From: Bryoerythrophyllum caledonicum
Taxonomy: Eukaryota > Streptophyta > Bryopsida > Pottiales > Pottiaceae
NCBI GenBank assembly: GCA_963971425.1
Contig: OZ020515.1
Coordinates: 20,022,637-20,086,636 of the forward strand
Direction of reading: 5' to 3'
DNA length: 64,000 bases
The position numbers were made by a program, and so were the translations under genes. The stretch's first letter is position 1. Each line of letters starts with the position of its first letter. Positions 1 to 10,639 of this stretch are shown here, in pieces. Under the pieces are notes generated by a model that ran no database searches, had not been told where the DNA came from, and saw only the letters and a program-made list of their open reading frames with translations.

Positions 1-220
1 ATTGCATGTCTAAAGTTTCTAAAGGCTACATTTGCATTTGTTTGCCCAGATCCAACATTTTTCCCTACCATTCCCTGACTCTAACCTCATATTTGTGTTG
101 TAAGTTGGGCGCACAACCAAGCCTGCCTCACCAATTGTCTTAGCACTCAGATCTGCGGCTAACTTCTCAAACACCTTCATTAGAATTGCAGAGCTTTAGC
201 ATTTTACTCTCTCTTCACCT

Positions 221-555
221 GAAGAAGAAGAACTCCGGCCCCAAAGGGACCGGCGTGAATATAGTGTTTGTTCATTCTATTCACTACTCCCATGGCCACC
301 GGACAAAGGATAGTGAATCTAGAGCTACTTCCCCCTTTCGAAGGTAAACACTTTTCTACACTAAGTGCCTTAAAGACAACCAACATGTCATCCCCCCCAA
401 GGGCTTTTTGGGTACCCATACATCGAGGTCTCAAGACCCCCACCATAGTTGGGTGGACTATGGTGGTAGGCACCACGCCGGCATGGGGATTTGAACTCAC
501 AACCACCTCACCGGTGTGCCATGAATCAAACCACTACACCAAGGCCGTGGTGCCT
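221..555 (-). mobile_element. tRNA-derived SINE with LINE-like 3' tail
   Basis: Read on the minus strand, the element opens with a tRNA-like head (469-554). Its 9-bp acceptor-like arms GGCACCACG/CGTGGTGCC pair 546-554 with 469-477. An A box (TGGTGTAGTGG, 531-541) and a B box (GAGTTCAAATCC, 487-498) of an internal Pol III promoter are present. A body follows with a perfect 10-bp hairpin (440-449 with 457-466). The 3' part (221 to about 360) matches the 3' UTR of the LINE at 17.5-17.67 kb, including the GGAAGTAG, TCCGGTGG and CGCCGG..CCGGAG elements and a terminal (TTC)4, seen as GAA repeats at 221-232. A perfect 14-bp direct repeat, CTCTCTCTTCACCT, flanks the element at 207-220 and 556-569 and is taken as the TSD. 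This is a SINE rather than a functional tRNA gene, probably mobilized by the LINE family seen here. Confidence 0.88.
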
Positions 556-569
556 CTCTCTCTTCACCT

Positions 570-1800
570 CATATCATCCAAACCTCCAAGCATGCACATG
601 TGATCTTTATATATTTTCATAGTTGTGAACTTGTTGTAAAATAGAGTCTCAAATTATAGTTGCCAATTTACAATGGAGCAATATTATTCAATATGACATG
701 ACATTGTAGCACAATTCAAGAAATTTTTATATTTTTCAAAAAAAGTAAATGAGAGGACCTTATATGTAATATGCCAACTTACATTATTTGAGTAATGCAT
801 ATGGGATGCAAAATTTAGATTCATAACTAATAGATGTGTAAATTGACACATTTAGAGTATATAGCAAACCATCTAGTTAGATGAAGAACCACATCCATTT
901 GTCATTAATAAACAAAGATACACGTGGAAGAAGTTTTGCAAAAACATTAATTATTTCAAAAAAATCCTAATATAACTTTTTAATTTTTAAAAACTAAAAA
1001 TTAAATTATTTTACTATTAAAATAAAAAATAAATCATGAACTAAAACATAAGTGATAGCCATGTTTAGACATTCTAGTTATTTAGTAAATGATATAATAT
1101 TTTTCAAAAATTCACCATTGAACAACTTTTAAATTTTTTAACATGTACAAATGTGTGATGTATTTAGTAGAGGTGAAAAGTAATAGAATACATACAATTA
1201 AAGATGATACCACACGATTCAAAAAAAAATGTTTTGATTAATATTCAAAAGGGTTGTTTTTTTAATATATGCTAATATATTCTAATAGTTATTTGAATGT
1301 GACTTTGGTCAAACAATAATTTCTTTGAGGGACCTTTTGGTATTAAATTAAAATAAATATATGAACAAATGCATTACATGCTTAAGCTTTCAATATAATT
1401 AAACATCGAAAGGAAAATTTAAAAGTAAAAATCTAACCATAGAACAAATTTAAAATAAAACTCAATTTTTTTTTATGTGAAACCTTTTAATGAACTAAAA
1501 TAAAACATGATTCCACACACAATTGTTTTGCATATTTACATACACCAAAAATAGATCCTTTTAAACGTATAATAAGATATAGAAAGTCCGAAGATAAAAT
1601 TAACAAGGATGGACCCAAAAGTGGAATTGACGAGAATGTCTATTTAATCCTGTAACATTGAGGTGGGTTTGGATAATGGCCGAATCTATGATGGAAATAG
1701 ATTTCATAGTATATCATCTATTACACTCTATCATCCATAGCCACATCGGCTTTAGAGGGTTAAAGACGGATCTGCTTGGAATGGGTGACATGAAAGTGCT
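570..1800. other. AT-rich intergenic DNA, nothing recognized
   Basis: Strongly AT-rich sequence with many A and T runs. No sustained reading frame, repeat family or RNA gene is recognizable. Confidence 0.6.
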
Positions 1801-1814
1801 AGAATGAAACCGAC

Positions 1815-2170
1815 AGGAATGTGCCTACGGGCGTAAGTGACGAGAAGGTGTCCATGGACGTACATGACGAGAATGTGGCCATGAGTGTAGGTGACGGGAA
1901 TGTGCCTACGGGTGTAAGTGACGAGAATGTGTCCATGGACGTACATGACGAGAATGTGGCCATGCGTGTAGGTGACGGGAATGTGCCCATGGGCATGAGT
2001 GACGGGAATGTGGCCACGGACGTAAGTGAAGGGAATGCGCCCATAAGTGTAAGTGATGCGAGTGCGCCCACTAGTGTAAGTGACGGGAATGCGCCCACTA
2101 GCGTAAGTGACGGGAATGCGCCCATGAGCATAAGTGGCAAGAATGTGCCCACAAGCGTAAGTGACAGGAT
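1815..2170. repeat. 27-bp minisatellite with 81-bp higher-order unit
   Basis: About 13 units of a 27-bp repeat of the form GTAAGTGACGGGAATGYGCCC plus six variable bases. Starts at 2049, 2076 and 2103 confirm the 27-bp period. At the 5' end three diverged units form an 81-bp block that is repeated once (about 1815-1895 and 1896-1976). Because 27 is a multiple of three, several frames stay open (a VSDGNAPTS-type 9-residue repeat on the plus strand), but nothing else suggests a gene. A related array with the same downstream flank lies at 17.73-17.86 kb. Confidence 0.9.
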
Positions 2171-2504
2171 TGGGCATTGCAACCGAAAAGGAAAAGGAAC
2201 CTCGACAACCACATCACAAAAATCCGAGGGTCTTTGAATGATATTGTTTGCATATGAAAATCATATCGTTCCAAGGGGCCCTTAGGCCAATATTTTTTGT
2301 ATGTCGAAATGATATCGTTTGAATCTTTTGAAAAAGTTTATATCGTTACTATATAAAATTTGTATCACAAAGTTTCAATACAAGATTTAAACAAATGATA
2401 TCTCAAATCCACATGAAAATAATTTTATAAAAATTTGATATGAAATTTTTGAAGGCACAATTAAAATCAATGAAATTGCAAAAGATTGGTTACAACAAAT
2501 GACT

Positions 2505-2537
2505 GAATGAACAAAACTAAATTTGTCTTGTTCATTC
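2505..2537. repeat. Short inverted repeat (10-bp arms)
   Basis: GAATGAACAA (2505-2514) is the exact reverse complement of TTGTTCATTC (2528-2537), with a 13-nt loop. It sits just before the next minisatellite. No function is evident. Confidence 0.7.
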
Positions 2538-2561
2538 AATCCGACACCATCGTATTCGGTT

Positions 2562-2706
2562 CCTCCACTGTATATGGTCCCTCCACTGTATATGGTCCCT
2601 CCACTGTATATCCCCCACAGTATATGGTCTCCCACCATGTACGGTCTCCCACCATGTATGGTCTCCTACCATATACGGTCCCCCACCATGTACGGTCCCC
2701 CACAGT
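2562..2706. repeat. 17/18-bp minisatellite
   Basis: Three 18-bp units (TCCACTGTATATGGTCCC, starting at 2564, 2582 and 2600) pass into about five 17-bp units of the ACGGTCTCCCACCATGT type. The second type is partly self-complementary (ACCATGTACGGT). Confidence 0.85.
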
Positions 2707-2862
2707 TAGAGATGAGATTCGAACTCAACTCGTCTCCATGCCTACATCTGGCCTCAATCCACCATTACCATCGATGCATACCCATGGGCATATTCCATTC
2801 TACATAGGGACATGGACCAGCTGCAGGCTTGACACATGATACCCAACATGAGGATTCTCTAC

Positions 2863-4020
2863 TTAACTCCTGAAGGGCCGTCATAATTTTACACCAAAAA
2901 CATTTCAAAGTCACTAAATTTAGTGTAATGAGTATGAAAGAAAACAAAACTTTTTATTTCCAATTTTAATGATAAGATCTCAACTAACCCCTAAAATTCC
3001 TTGACAATTTCACACCAAACACTTTATCAAATTACCTCTCTAAGCTGCACAATTGCAAGACTGATTGAAACAAAATTTTACTACTTTCGACCGTATGATC
3101 CTCAACTTAGCTACTACAAGGTGACACTCAAAAATTTTCATAAACTTTGATCATACGGATTGTAAGATACATGCATTTGAAGAGTGCAGTGTGGTTTTCT
3201 CTTCCCGGCTGGAACAGGGTCAACATACTTTGACTCAAGATATTTGCATACTTTTCCATTGCACATTGCATAAAATTTATGGATATATGTTCTACCTTGT
3301 GTTAGGTCATTGCACACAAAAAACCACAAGTAATGGAGGTCTTTTGGATAAAGAAAAAAACTTGCAATGGCAAAGATATAGAAACTAGCCAATTTCTTAG
3401 GAAAACAAGTTTATTCTCTAAATAGAAAAATATATATGGATCTAAAATCCGAATGGTGGAAGAAGTATCATGCATTATTCCATCCAAAAAAAAATTCATG
3501 AGAAATGAAACCTTAATATCTATGTGTTTTCAAGTAAAAACGATGAAGGTTGCCAAGAACTTTTCTTCATTGCTACCCACCACCAAAAAGTACACTAGTT
3601 AGCTTTCTAGTGGTACCATTCAAGCTCGACAGTAGTACTATTTAGCCCTACAATACCCTACCCTCCTTGCCCGCCTTGACCGCCTTCCCCGTTTCAAACT
3701 TTGAACCTCAATAACTTTAGTTTTGTGTATTTGTTTCAAGAATTCTTTTTTCTACAAAGCTATTACTTAAACACATCTATGATAATTTTTTTGAAGATTC
3801 ATGACCTAAATTGACACCGATGTAAGCTACTTAAAATCATTAGAAGCCCACCTTGAAACTTTTTGCATTTAGGGGTTAATACTCATTAAATTTTATGTGG
3901 AATAGAAGTTTTTTTGGTACCTTGCCTAACAATGTATGCCAACGTGTGAAAATGTTTGTCTTCGGTTCATATGTTATTATTCACTAAAGATAAAAATACT
4001 TTTCACTAAAGACATAATCT
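2863..4020. mobile_element. Older TTAA-type MITE, split by a younger copy
   Basis: The left end, TTAACTCCTGAAGGGCC at 2863, and the following segment resemble the left end of the MITE at 59,015 (shared TTTTACACCAAAAACA and GATCTCAA). After the nested copy at 2984-3879 the same element resumes with TTTTATGTGGAATAGAAG and a stretch matching the 59.5 kb copy. The right end is not recognized, so the end coordinate is approximate. Confidence 0.6.
2984..3879. mobile_element. TTAA-type MITE (copy A), nested
   Basis: Bounded by CTAACCCCTAAAATTCC on the left and GCATTTAGGGGTTAA on the right, so terminal inverted repeats of the CCCCTAAA/TTTAGGGG type lie inside (T/C)TAA flanks. No transposase frame is present, so it is non-autonomous. 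The interior shares blocks such as CCCGGC..GGTCAAC..ACTTTGACT with copies C and E. The left TTAA has apparently mutated to CTAA. Confidence 0.7.
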
Positions 4021-4740
4021 TTGTATGGTAGTTGTATCAAAGGGGCCAATAAGGATTATATGAGCTCCAGATGGTTTTTACATCAATTTAACCATTAAGG
4101 ATTTTCTTGATGTTTTGGACTCTTGATAGTAAAATTTGGTAAAAAAAGCTGATAAAAAAGTTGATTGAGAATTTGTAAAATGGTGAGGAAAAAATTAGTT
4201 ACTCACAATTGATTATGATCCACATAATTTTCTTTTTCACACATAAAAAGAAATGATGTTATTGGTAGGACAAAGACGTTGAAGGCTTCAAAATACATTG
4301 TAACATGTTATGGTTCCATTCTTATGTAAATATTGTACTTGTATATGAAATCTATATATTTCCCATATTGTTTTTGTATACAAAATACTTTATTTAGTAT
4401 TTATATTGTTTATGTATATGTAATACTTTAAATGCATATCATATCAAGTTTAACTTATACAAATACTATATAACATTTTTATGTACACTATATTGTATTT
4501 TAGTATATATATTTACAATATAAAGTTTTTCTATATAAAATATGTATAAATTTTTAAATATATCACAATTCATATCAGCTTTATATAAAATTTGCATCAA
4601 AAGTCAAAACATATAAATTTCATTTTGCAATTTTATGATATGAATTCGAGAGGTATCAAGATGATATCGTTTGCACTTAGATTTTTGACACGTTGAGTAT
4701 AATCATCATGTGCAAGTTGTACCGGTATATGATTCTTTTC
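4021..4740. other. AT-rich intergenic DNA
   Basis: Low-complexity AT-rich sequence with many short TATA-like words. No coding frame or recognizable element is seen. It forms the left flank of the LINE insertion. Confidence 0.6.
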
Positions 4741-4750
4741 ATATAAAGAA
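4741..4750 (+). repeat. Left TSD of LINE copy 1
   Basis: ATATAAAGAA, identical to 17671-17680. It may extend 3 bp leftward (TTC), which cannot be separated from the TTC tail on the other side. Confidence 0.75.
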
Positions 4751-5169
4751 GAAGCTCGTCATTTTTCTTCGGCGAGAATGAGAGAAGAGTAGCTCCGCAA
4801 AACCTGGTGAGGAGGGGTTGTCTGGTGTTAGGCGCAAATGCAAGGTACACAACAATGAGGGTTGCTGGGCTCATTGTGAATCCCTGTGTGCACTTCATTT
4901 ACCGCTGAATCGTTTGCTTATAGTGTGTATAACGTTGGAAAGGGATTGCAAATCTTAGATCATTGATACAACGTTGTGGAAAGGTGCAACAAACTAGCAC
5001 TAGTTTGGGAGAGCAGATCTGTAGCGGGGCTCTGTGTTGGCTCAGATCTAGATCTAGATGTTGCACCTACCTTATCAACTATCTATCAACTGGATCTAGA
5101 TCAGGATGCCACTACACTATAGCAACACAGCACACCAAACCCCTCCTCAACTAGGACCTCAGCTTTGCC
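4751..5169 (+). promoter_or_regulatory. LINE copy 1 5' UTR (putative internal promoter region)
   Basis: From the left TSD to the first ATG of ORF0. It begins GAAGCTCGTCATTTTTCTTC, a pyrimidine/purine alternation unlike the flanking AT-rich DNA. LINEs normally carry an internal promoter here. No specific promoter element can be identified by eye. Confidence 0.4.
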
Positions 5170-8025
5170 ATGAAAACAGACTACTGCTTGCACAAATCTC
5201 GAATCAGTTGCCAAGACACAAGACCTTACGACGACCAACTCTCTGCAAGATCAGTTAAGTATTCCTATGGCACTTCACATCTCACAAACTTTCAAAAGTG
5301 TATATGTAATTTAGATTCGCATGTAGTGGTGAAGATTGTAGGAGTAGGACCAAGTATTAACCTGCTTTGCAAGAAGGAGAATAGTAGTTGCTTGCCCTGG
5401 AACATACCACACAGGAAAGACAGGAAGAACAAGTCAAGACAACTGCAATTACTGAAGAAAGGACATCCAAATAGGCAAGAAGCAAAGAGCGACATGAAAC
5501 AGACCCAAGAACACGAAGATGCGGGACAATACTACAATCGAGACCGCAACCCTTCATCAGACTCGCGACACAGAAGCAACAACCAAACCCGTGGCCAAGA
5601 CATGAGAGCTGCATACAACAAACCGTACTCTGAGCACCCAGCTAAGTCATTTATCAGTATTTCGCTGTTTTTGAAGTTCCAGGCTAGAATGCACTTTACA
5701 GACTCACATATATTAGGAGCAAACATATTGACTAACCACCAGCACACAGAGGTGAACCAATGGTACACATACAGGGCTGCAAATACATATCAGCTCCGCG
5801 GCCACAAATACCAAGGCTCTGCATCAGCCCTACGCCGCGCCGAAGTTAAGACAGCCATATATAGAAGATCCAAAGCGCAGCCCTACACAAAAACAACACC
5901 AACACCTGCATCAGCTACAAGACACCAACAACACAATGCCACTTCAACCAAGGTAAGTATCCTAACCTCACCTCCAAAACTAACGCCATTTCAACTTTCT
6001 TCCAGCATCAATCAGGATTTCAAGACCAAATCGCTCACCACCAAATTTCCAACAAATCATCAAGAATACAAAGCCACCGCAACCAAGCAACCTGAAGAGG
6101 AAGGGGCATTGTCACTCACCCTACACACACTAGGAGATCTCGAAGATCAAGCCTCACACCTCCATCACCACCTGCAGACTAAAAAACAGCCACAGCAGCA
6201 AGATATCAAGACCCCAATACGGCATTCGAAACCAAGGTATGTGCAAAATCAGGTAAGTACCTACACCAATCCGTCACCTTCCATATCTCCTTTCTGCAAA
6301 GTACCACTGAACAATGACAGGAACTACAAGAAAGTCACAAGACCACACTGCCAGCCGTCACTACAATGCAACCCCAGCAACCCTAGCAGTCACAACCGCC
6401 CAGTAAACACCCAATTTTGGCAAGATCAAGACCTAAACGACCATCCCAGCCAACACAGCCATAGATCTACAGCCAAGCGACACTGCGAAGAGGACAACCC
6501 TAAACGGCCACAAATCCAAAAACGAAGACGTTCATTACACGCAAGGACATCCATCGAAAATCCACAAAACACAAGGTATATATCACACCCCTTCCCCACT
6601 ACCAAATCCTCTCACTTCTGCCTATTGCGAGAACACCTACTCTCTGCTATATGGAAGCGTGCTATCTGCACAAACCAAGAGAAGGGAGCTTACCAGAAGG
6701 ATGCTTTGAGGGAGAGAGTACTGCCGCCCACACCGCTAGGAGCTCCGCAGAACGCTGTTAGGTCACACGCGAATCATGAAGATCAGAGGTCGGACGCATT
6801 ACTGTACTCGAAACCAGGAGTCCGGCAGGAGAACGCTACTCCAAGCTCACAGCAGGGATCCGTGGAGAAGGAGGTGCGGACATCCAAACAGCAGAGACTC
6901 CATCTCGCCAACAACATACTGACTACGTCACCATCGAAGAAACCTTTCAACAGTGAAGCACCCCTAACCCACTCCTTTCAAATTTTTATTGTCTGGATCT
7001 TGTCTAAGTATGCACTAGAAGAATGTCGCTTGTGTAAGGACGCACCTCAAGTCGTATTGTTCCTGTATAACATATCCGAACCAATTAGGTCTGGTAATTT
7101 CGCAGAACAACTAACAAAAGTTAAGACGAGACGAAGACTGCAGGTCAACCGAAACAGAGGAAACCACTCAGCAAGAATCGCACGACCTTGGAGGGTGGAT
7201 CGCGTGAAGCCCCGCAGGACGAAACCCCCATCAGAAAGGCCGTCTTCAACTGCGAAGAAAAACGGCGCTGGCCACCCACGCCGCAGCTCACAAGTCGTCA
7301 ACAGAAGACCGAAGACTTGGAGAACCCTCCCACGCCCCAGATCACGAGACAGCCGTAGAAGTCCGCAGAGTTGGAAGATCATAGCAGAGAGAGACACGAG
7401 CTCCAGAAGCAAGGCAGGCAACGTCGCTGCCAAAGAAGTAGAAAAGCCGGGAGACACGACGTGCGAGGCAGTTCAGGGGAAGAAGATCGCAGGGAGGGTG
7501 AAGCGAAGGTGGGCAAAGCAAGCCCAGCGAGGTCAGGAGAAGCAAGTGCAGCTAACGAAGGGCGGACAAAGCAAGTCCAGCAAAAACATGACCAGCGAGG
7601 GCGGGCGAAGCAAGTCCAACAAAGGAGACACGATCAAGGAAGGAGGGCGCAGAACGAAGGGCGAGCGTAGCAAGGGTCAAAAAGAAAACGGCGGAACTTC
7701 AGGAACAAACCCTAGCTCGAACCAGAGAAGAAGGAAGGGCGACAGAGCATCAGGCCCAAGGAGTCAGACTGGTCCAACGGACAACTCCAGTGCCATTCAA
7801 GGGATTGATCAAGCAGTGCACAAGAGAAGGAGCCGATTGAAGGACACTAAACCCTCGTTTACTAATTCGAAAAAGTGGCGTCACTGGAACAAGAGTCATC
7901 ACAGCAACACCCAAGTGGGTACCCTCAATCAGGTCATAGCCTCTTCTTACTCTCTCCACAAATTGTCATTTCTTGTTATCTCCGGGTTTATTATGCAAAC
8001 CTTTGGAAGTGTATTCATATTTTAA
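5170..8025 (+). CDS. ORF0, 951-codon open frame of the LINE, unknown function
   Basis: A stop-free frame of 951 codons lies inside the LINE, upstream of ORF1. The sequence is A/C-rich and the product would be hydrophilic, rich in Lys, Arg, Gln, Asn, Ser and Thr, with a strongly basic third quarter (about residues 660-860) suited to nucleic-acid binding. I recognize no domain. With this composition stops should occur every few dozen codons, so such a long frame is unlikely by chance. Against plain coding, intron-like signals occur inside it: AAG/GTAAGT at 5953 with TTCCAG ending at 6005, and CAG/GTAAGT at 6253 with GACAG ending at 6320. The last 60 codons, rich in Phe, Ile and Ser, do not look coding. 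It may be a genuine extra ORF, a captured sequence, or a spliced leader region. Confidence 0.45.
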   Translation: MKTDYCLHKSRISCQDTRPYDDQLSARSVKYSYGTSHLTNFQKCICNLDSHVVVKIVGVGPSINLLCKKENSSCLPWNIPHRKDRKNKSRQLQLLKKGHPNRQEAKSDMKQTQEHEDAGQYYNRDRNPSSDSRHRSNNQTRGQDMRAAYNKPYSEHPAKSFISISLFLKFQARMHFTDSHILGANILTNHQHTEVNQWYTYRAANTYQLRGHKYQGSASALRRAEVKTAIYRRSKAQPYTKTTPTPASATRHQQHNATSTKVSILTSPPKLTPFQLSSSINQDFKTKSLTTKFPTNHQEYKATATKQPEEEGALSLTLHTLGDLEDQASHLHHHLQTKKQPQQQDIKTPIRHSKPRYVQNQVSTYTNPSPSISPFCKVPLNNDRNYKKVTRPHCQPSLQCNPSNPSSHNRPVNTQFWQDQDLNDHPSQHSHRSTAKRHCEEDNPKRPQIQKRRRSLHARTSIENPQNTRYISHPFPTTKSSHFCLLREHLLSAIWKRAICTNQEKGAYQKDALRERVLPPTPLGAPQNAVRSHANHEDQRSDALLYSKPGVRQENATPSSQQGSVEKEVRTSKQQRLHLANNILTTSPSKKPFNSEAPLTHSFQIFIVWILSKYALEECRLCKDAPQVVLFLYNISEPIRSGNFAEQLTKVKTRRRLQVNRNRGNHSARIARPWRVDRVKPRRTKPPSERPSSTAKKNGAGHPRRSSQVVNRRPKTWRTLPRPRSRDSRRSPQSWKIIAERDTSSRSKAGNVAAKEVEKPGDTTCEAVQGKKIAGRVKRRWAKQAQRGQEKQVQLTKGGQSKSSKNMTSEGGRSKSNKGDTIKEGGRRTKGERSKGQKENGGTSGTNPSSNQRRRKGDRASGPRSQTGPTDNSSAIQGIDQAVHKRRSRLKDTKPSFTNSKKWRHWNKSHHSNTQVGTLNQVIASSYSLHKLSFLVISGFIMQTFGSVFIF

Positions 8026-8342
8026 TATTAAAATTAGTTACTTGGAGAGGTGACCTTTGTTATGGCACCTCTCTTGCGTGGGTATGTGTACAAATCTCTA
8101 TATGCCACAACATCAACTCTTCATACTTAAAGTTGCTAGATAAAAGGGGGCATGTTCGTTGTTTGAATGGATTTTGGTGGTATATCAATTGTATGGGCAC
8201 TTTATACTCCTTGATCTCTTTAACTTCACCAAGCCCTCAATGTATGTTGAGGGAAGAAGTTAAAAGCAAGGTGATAAGGGGTAAATCAAAAGTAGCACTC
8301 TATACCTTCTCTAGTAACACTTTAAATCTTGCTAGGTACAGT

Positions 8343-9904
8343 ATGTCTCAACTTCAAGCTGCTGCTACCCCGTCCAAGCGATTGTTTGTTGAAGTAGTGG
8401 AACAAAACCCATGTGTTACAAATGGTACCCAAAACATCCTAGCTATTGCAAGTGCCATCCAAAAGAAGGTGAAGGCAACAAGTTTGCCTTACACTGAATA
8501 TTGGTTAGGTTTTCATACCATGAATACACTTGCAAAGAAAAAAGGTAATCCAAAAATCCCCATTCTCTCCCTAGAAGAATTGGTCAAAAGTGGTCTAAGT
8601 TCGAAAGAGGCGGCGGAAAGTTTTGAAGCATTGCCTGCCTTTTCATATACTCCCCAAGAGGAGTGGCCCTCAAGTAGGGTTGATGGAAAGGAGGGCAACC
8701 ACTTCAATCTCACCCAACTTCCAAGTGAAGTTGAGGTAGATGAAGAAGGATATGCCCTAGATTACCAAGTCTCAATTCATTTTGAACTTGGTGATCAAAT
8801 ATGGAGTAAGGATGTTATTTTAGAGATGATAAAGTTAAGGCTCAAAAACATGGAAATCCCTATTGGGACCCGCATCGGTGAGCCAATAGCCATCTTTTGC
8901 TATTATCAAACCGAAAATTGGAATGGAGTGTTTAAATTACACCTAAAAAATCCAAAAATAGATGCAAAGGGATTATTACAAGGGATAAGGCCTTTCATCC
9001 TTATCTTGAGTGAAGGAATCCCACACAAAGGAAAAGTGTGCAAGTCATACGACGCCTTAGCCTTCTCGCATCTATTATCCGTTAAAATATCGGGTACAAA
9101 TCTTGTTAATAAAGAACCACATGACTTGCATGAGGAAATAGTGAGAGATAGTTTTGCAAGAGGGTACGACTTTGAGGTGACAGGAGTGGAAAAAAAGGGT
9201 TTTTCCGAGTTTGCATGGGTAAAAACCCCTTCTCCAGTACAAGCTGCCAAAGTAAAAGATTACAAAATCTCATTTGACAATGAGATCTTTGTTCCAATCT
9301 TTGCAACGCGGAAAATGGATGAAGATGAGATTGCAAAAAAGAATTGTCTAATTCTTATTGCAAAAAACCTCAACAAAACGAAAAATGAAAAGGAATTGGT
9401 AGAGGGAATAAAATCCATCCTCGGGGAGGAGAATGTGGTTGATACATTCTTCAAACTCGAACATGGACGGCATGTAGGGACTTGCAACATTGAATGTTTA
9501 AACGCAGCAGTATATAAGAAATTCGTTAAACAAAGCAAAAAAATCCATGGTAAATATGTCATGTTTACCCCCCACCCTAAAAGCTTAGACGGGAGTAACA
9601 AACCGAATGCGGATGAATTATCAAGATTGGGATTCACGGATGTAAACTCCGCTATTGCGAACGCTGTAATTGCCATGGAGAATGGCCCTAACAAGGAACA
9701 TGGTGTCACCCTACAACAACTTCGAAGAGAAATGAAGAATATGAAAGGAGAGATCGTGGAAGAAGCAAAACAATACGCGGACATGGTGCAAACAAACACA
9801 ATCAAATCTCTTAGAGGGGAAATGTCGACTCTCAGATCACAGCTCATTGCAACCATCATGGCGGCTGAGACACAAGCATCAGAACGAGAGCAAAGGGCTA
9901 TTGA

Positions 9905-9929
<25 letters not shown>
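8343..9929 (+). CDS. LINE ORF1 protein (RRM-like region plus coiled coil)
   Basis: 528 codons from the ATG at 8343 (MSQLQAAATPSKR) to TAA at 9927. The frame is open further upstream, but that part (FWWYINCMG.. and similar) does not look coding, so this ATG is preferred. Residues about 332-420 (LILIAKNLNK..GRHVGTCNIEC..YVMFTPHPK) have the spacing of an RNA-recognition motif as found in many LINE ORF1 proteins; this is inferred from pattern only. Residues about 453-523 (LQQLRREMKNMKGEIVEEA.., LRGEMSTLRSQL) have coiled-coil character, which in LINE ORF1 proteins mediates multimerization. The expected role is RNA binding and assembly of the retrotransposition particle. No CCHC knuckle is seen. 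The stop is followed at once by TAG, and the 25-nt tail overlaps the next frame. Confidence 0.75.

Positions 9930-10639
<710 letters not shown>

Noticed and set aside
469-554. A functional tRNA gene
   Set aside because: The tRNA-like head is followed by a SINE body and LINE-like tail within one TSD pair, and the D-arm and anticodon region do not fold cleanly.
1752-2237. Three overlapping 137-141 codon frames on both strands as genes
   Set aside because: They arise because the 27-bp repeat unit is a multiple of three; no start context, domain or splice structure supports them.
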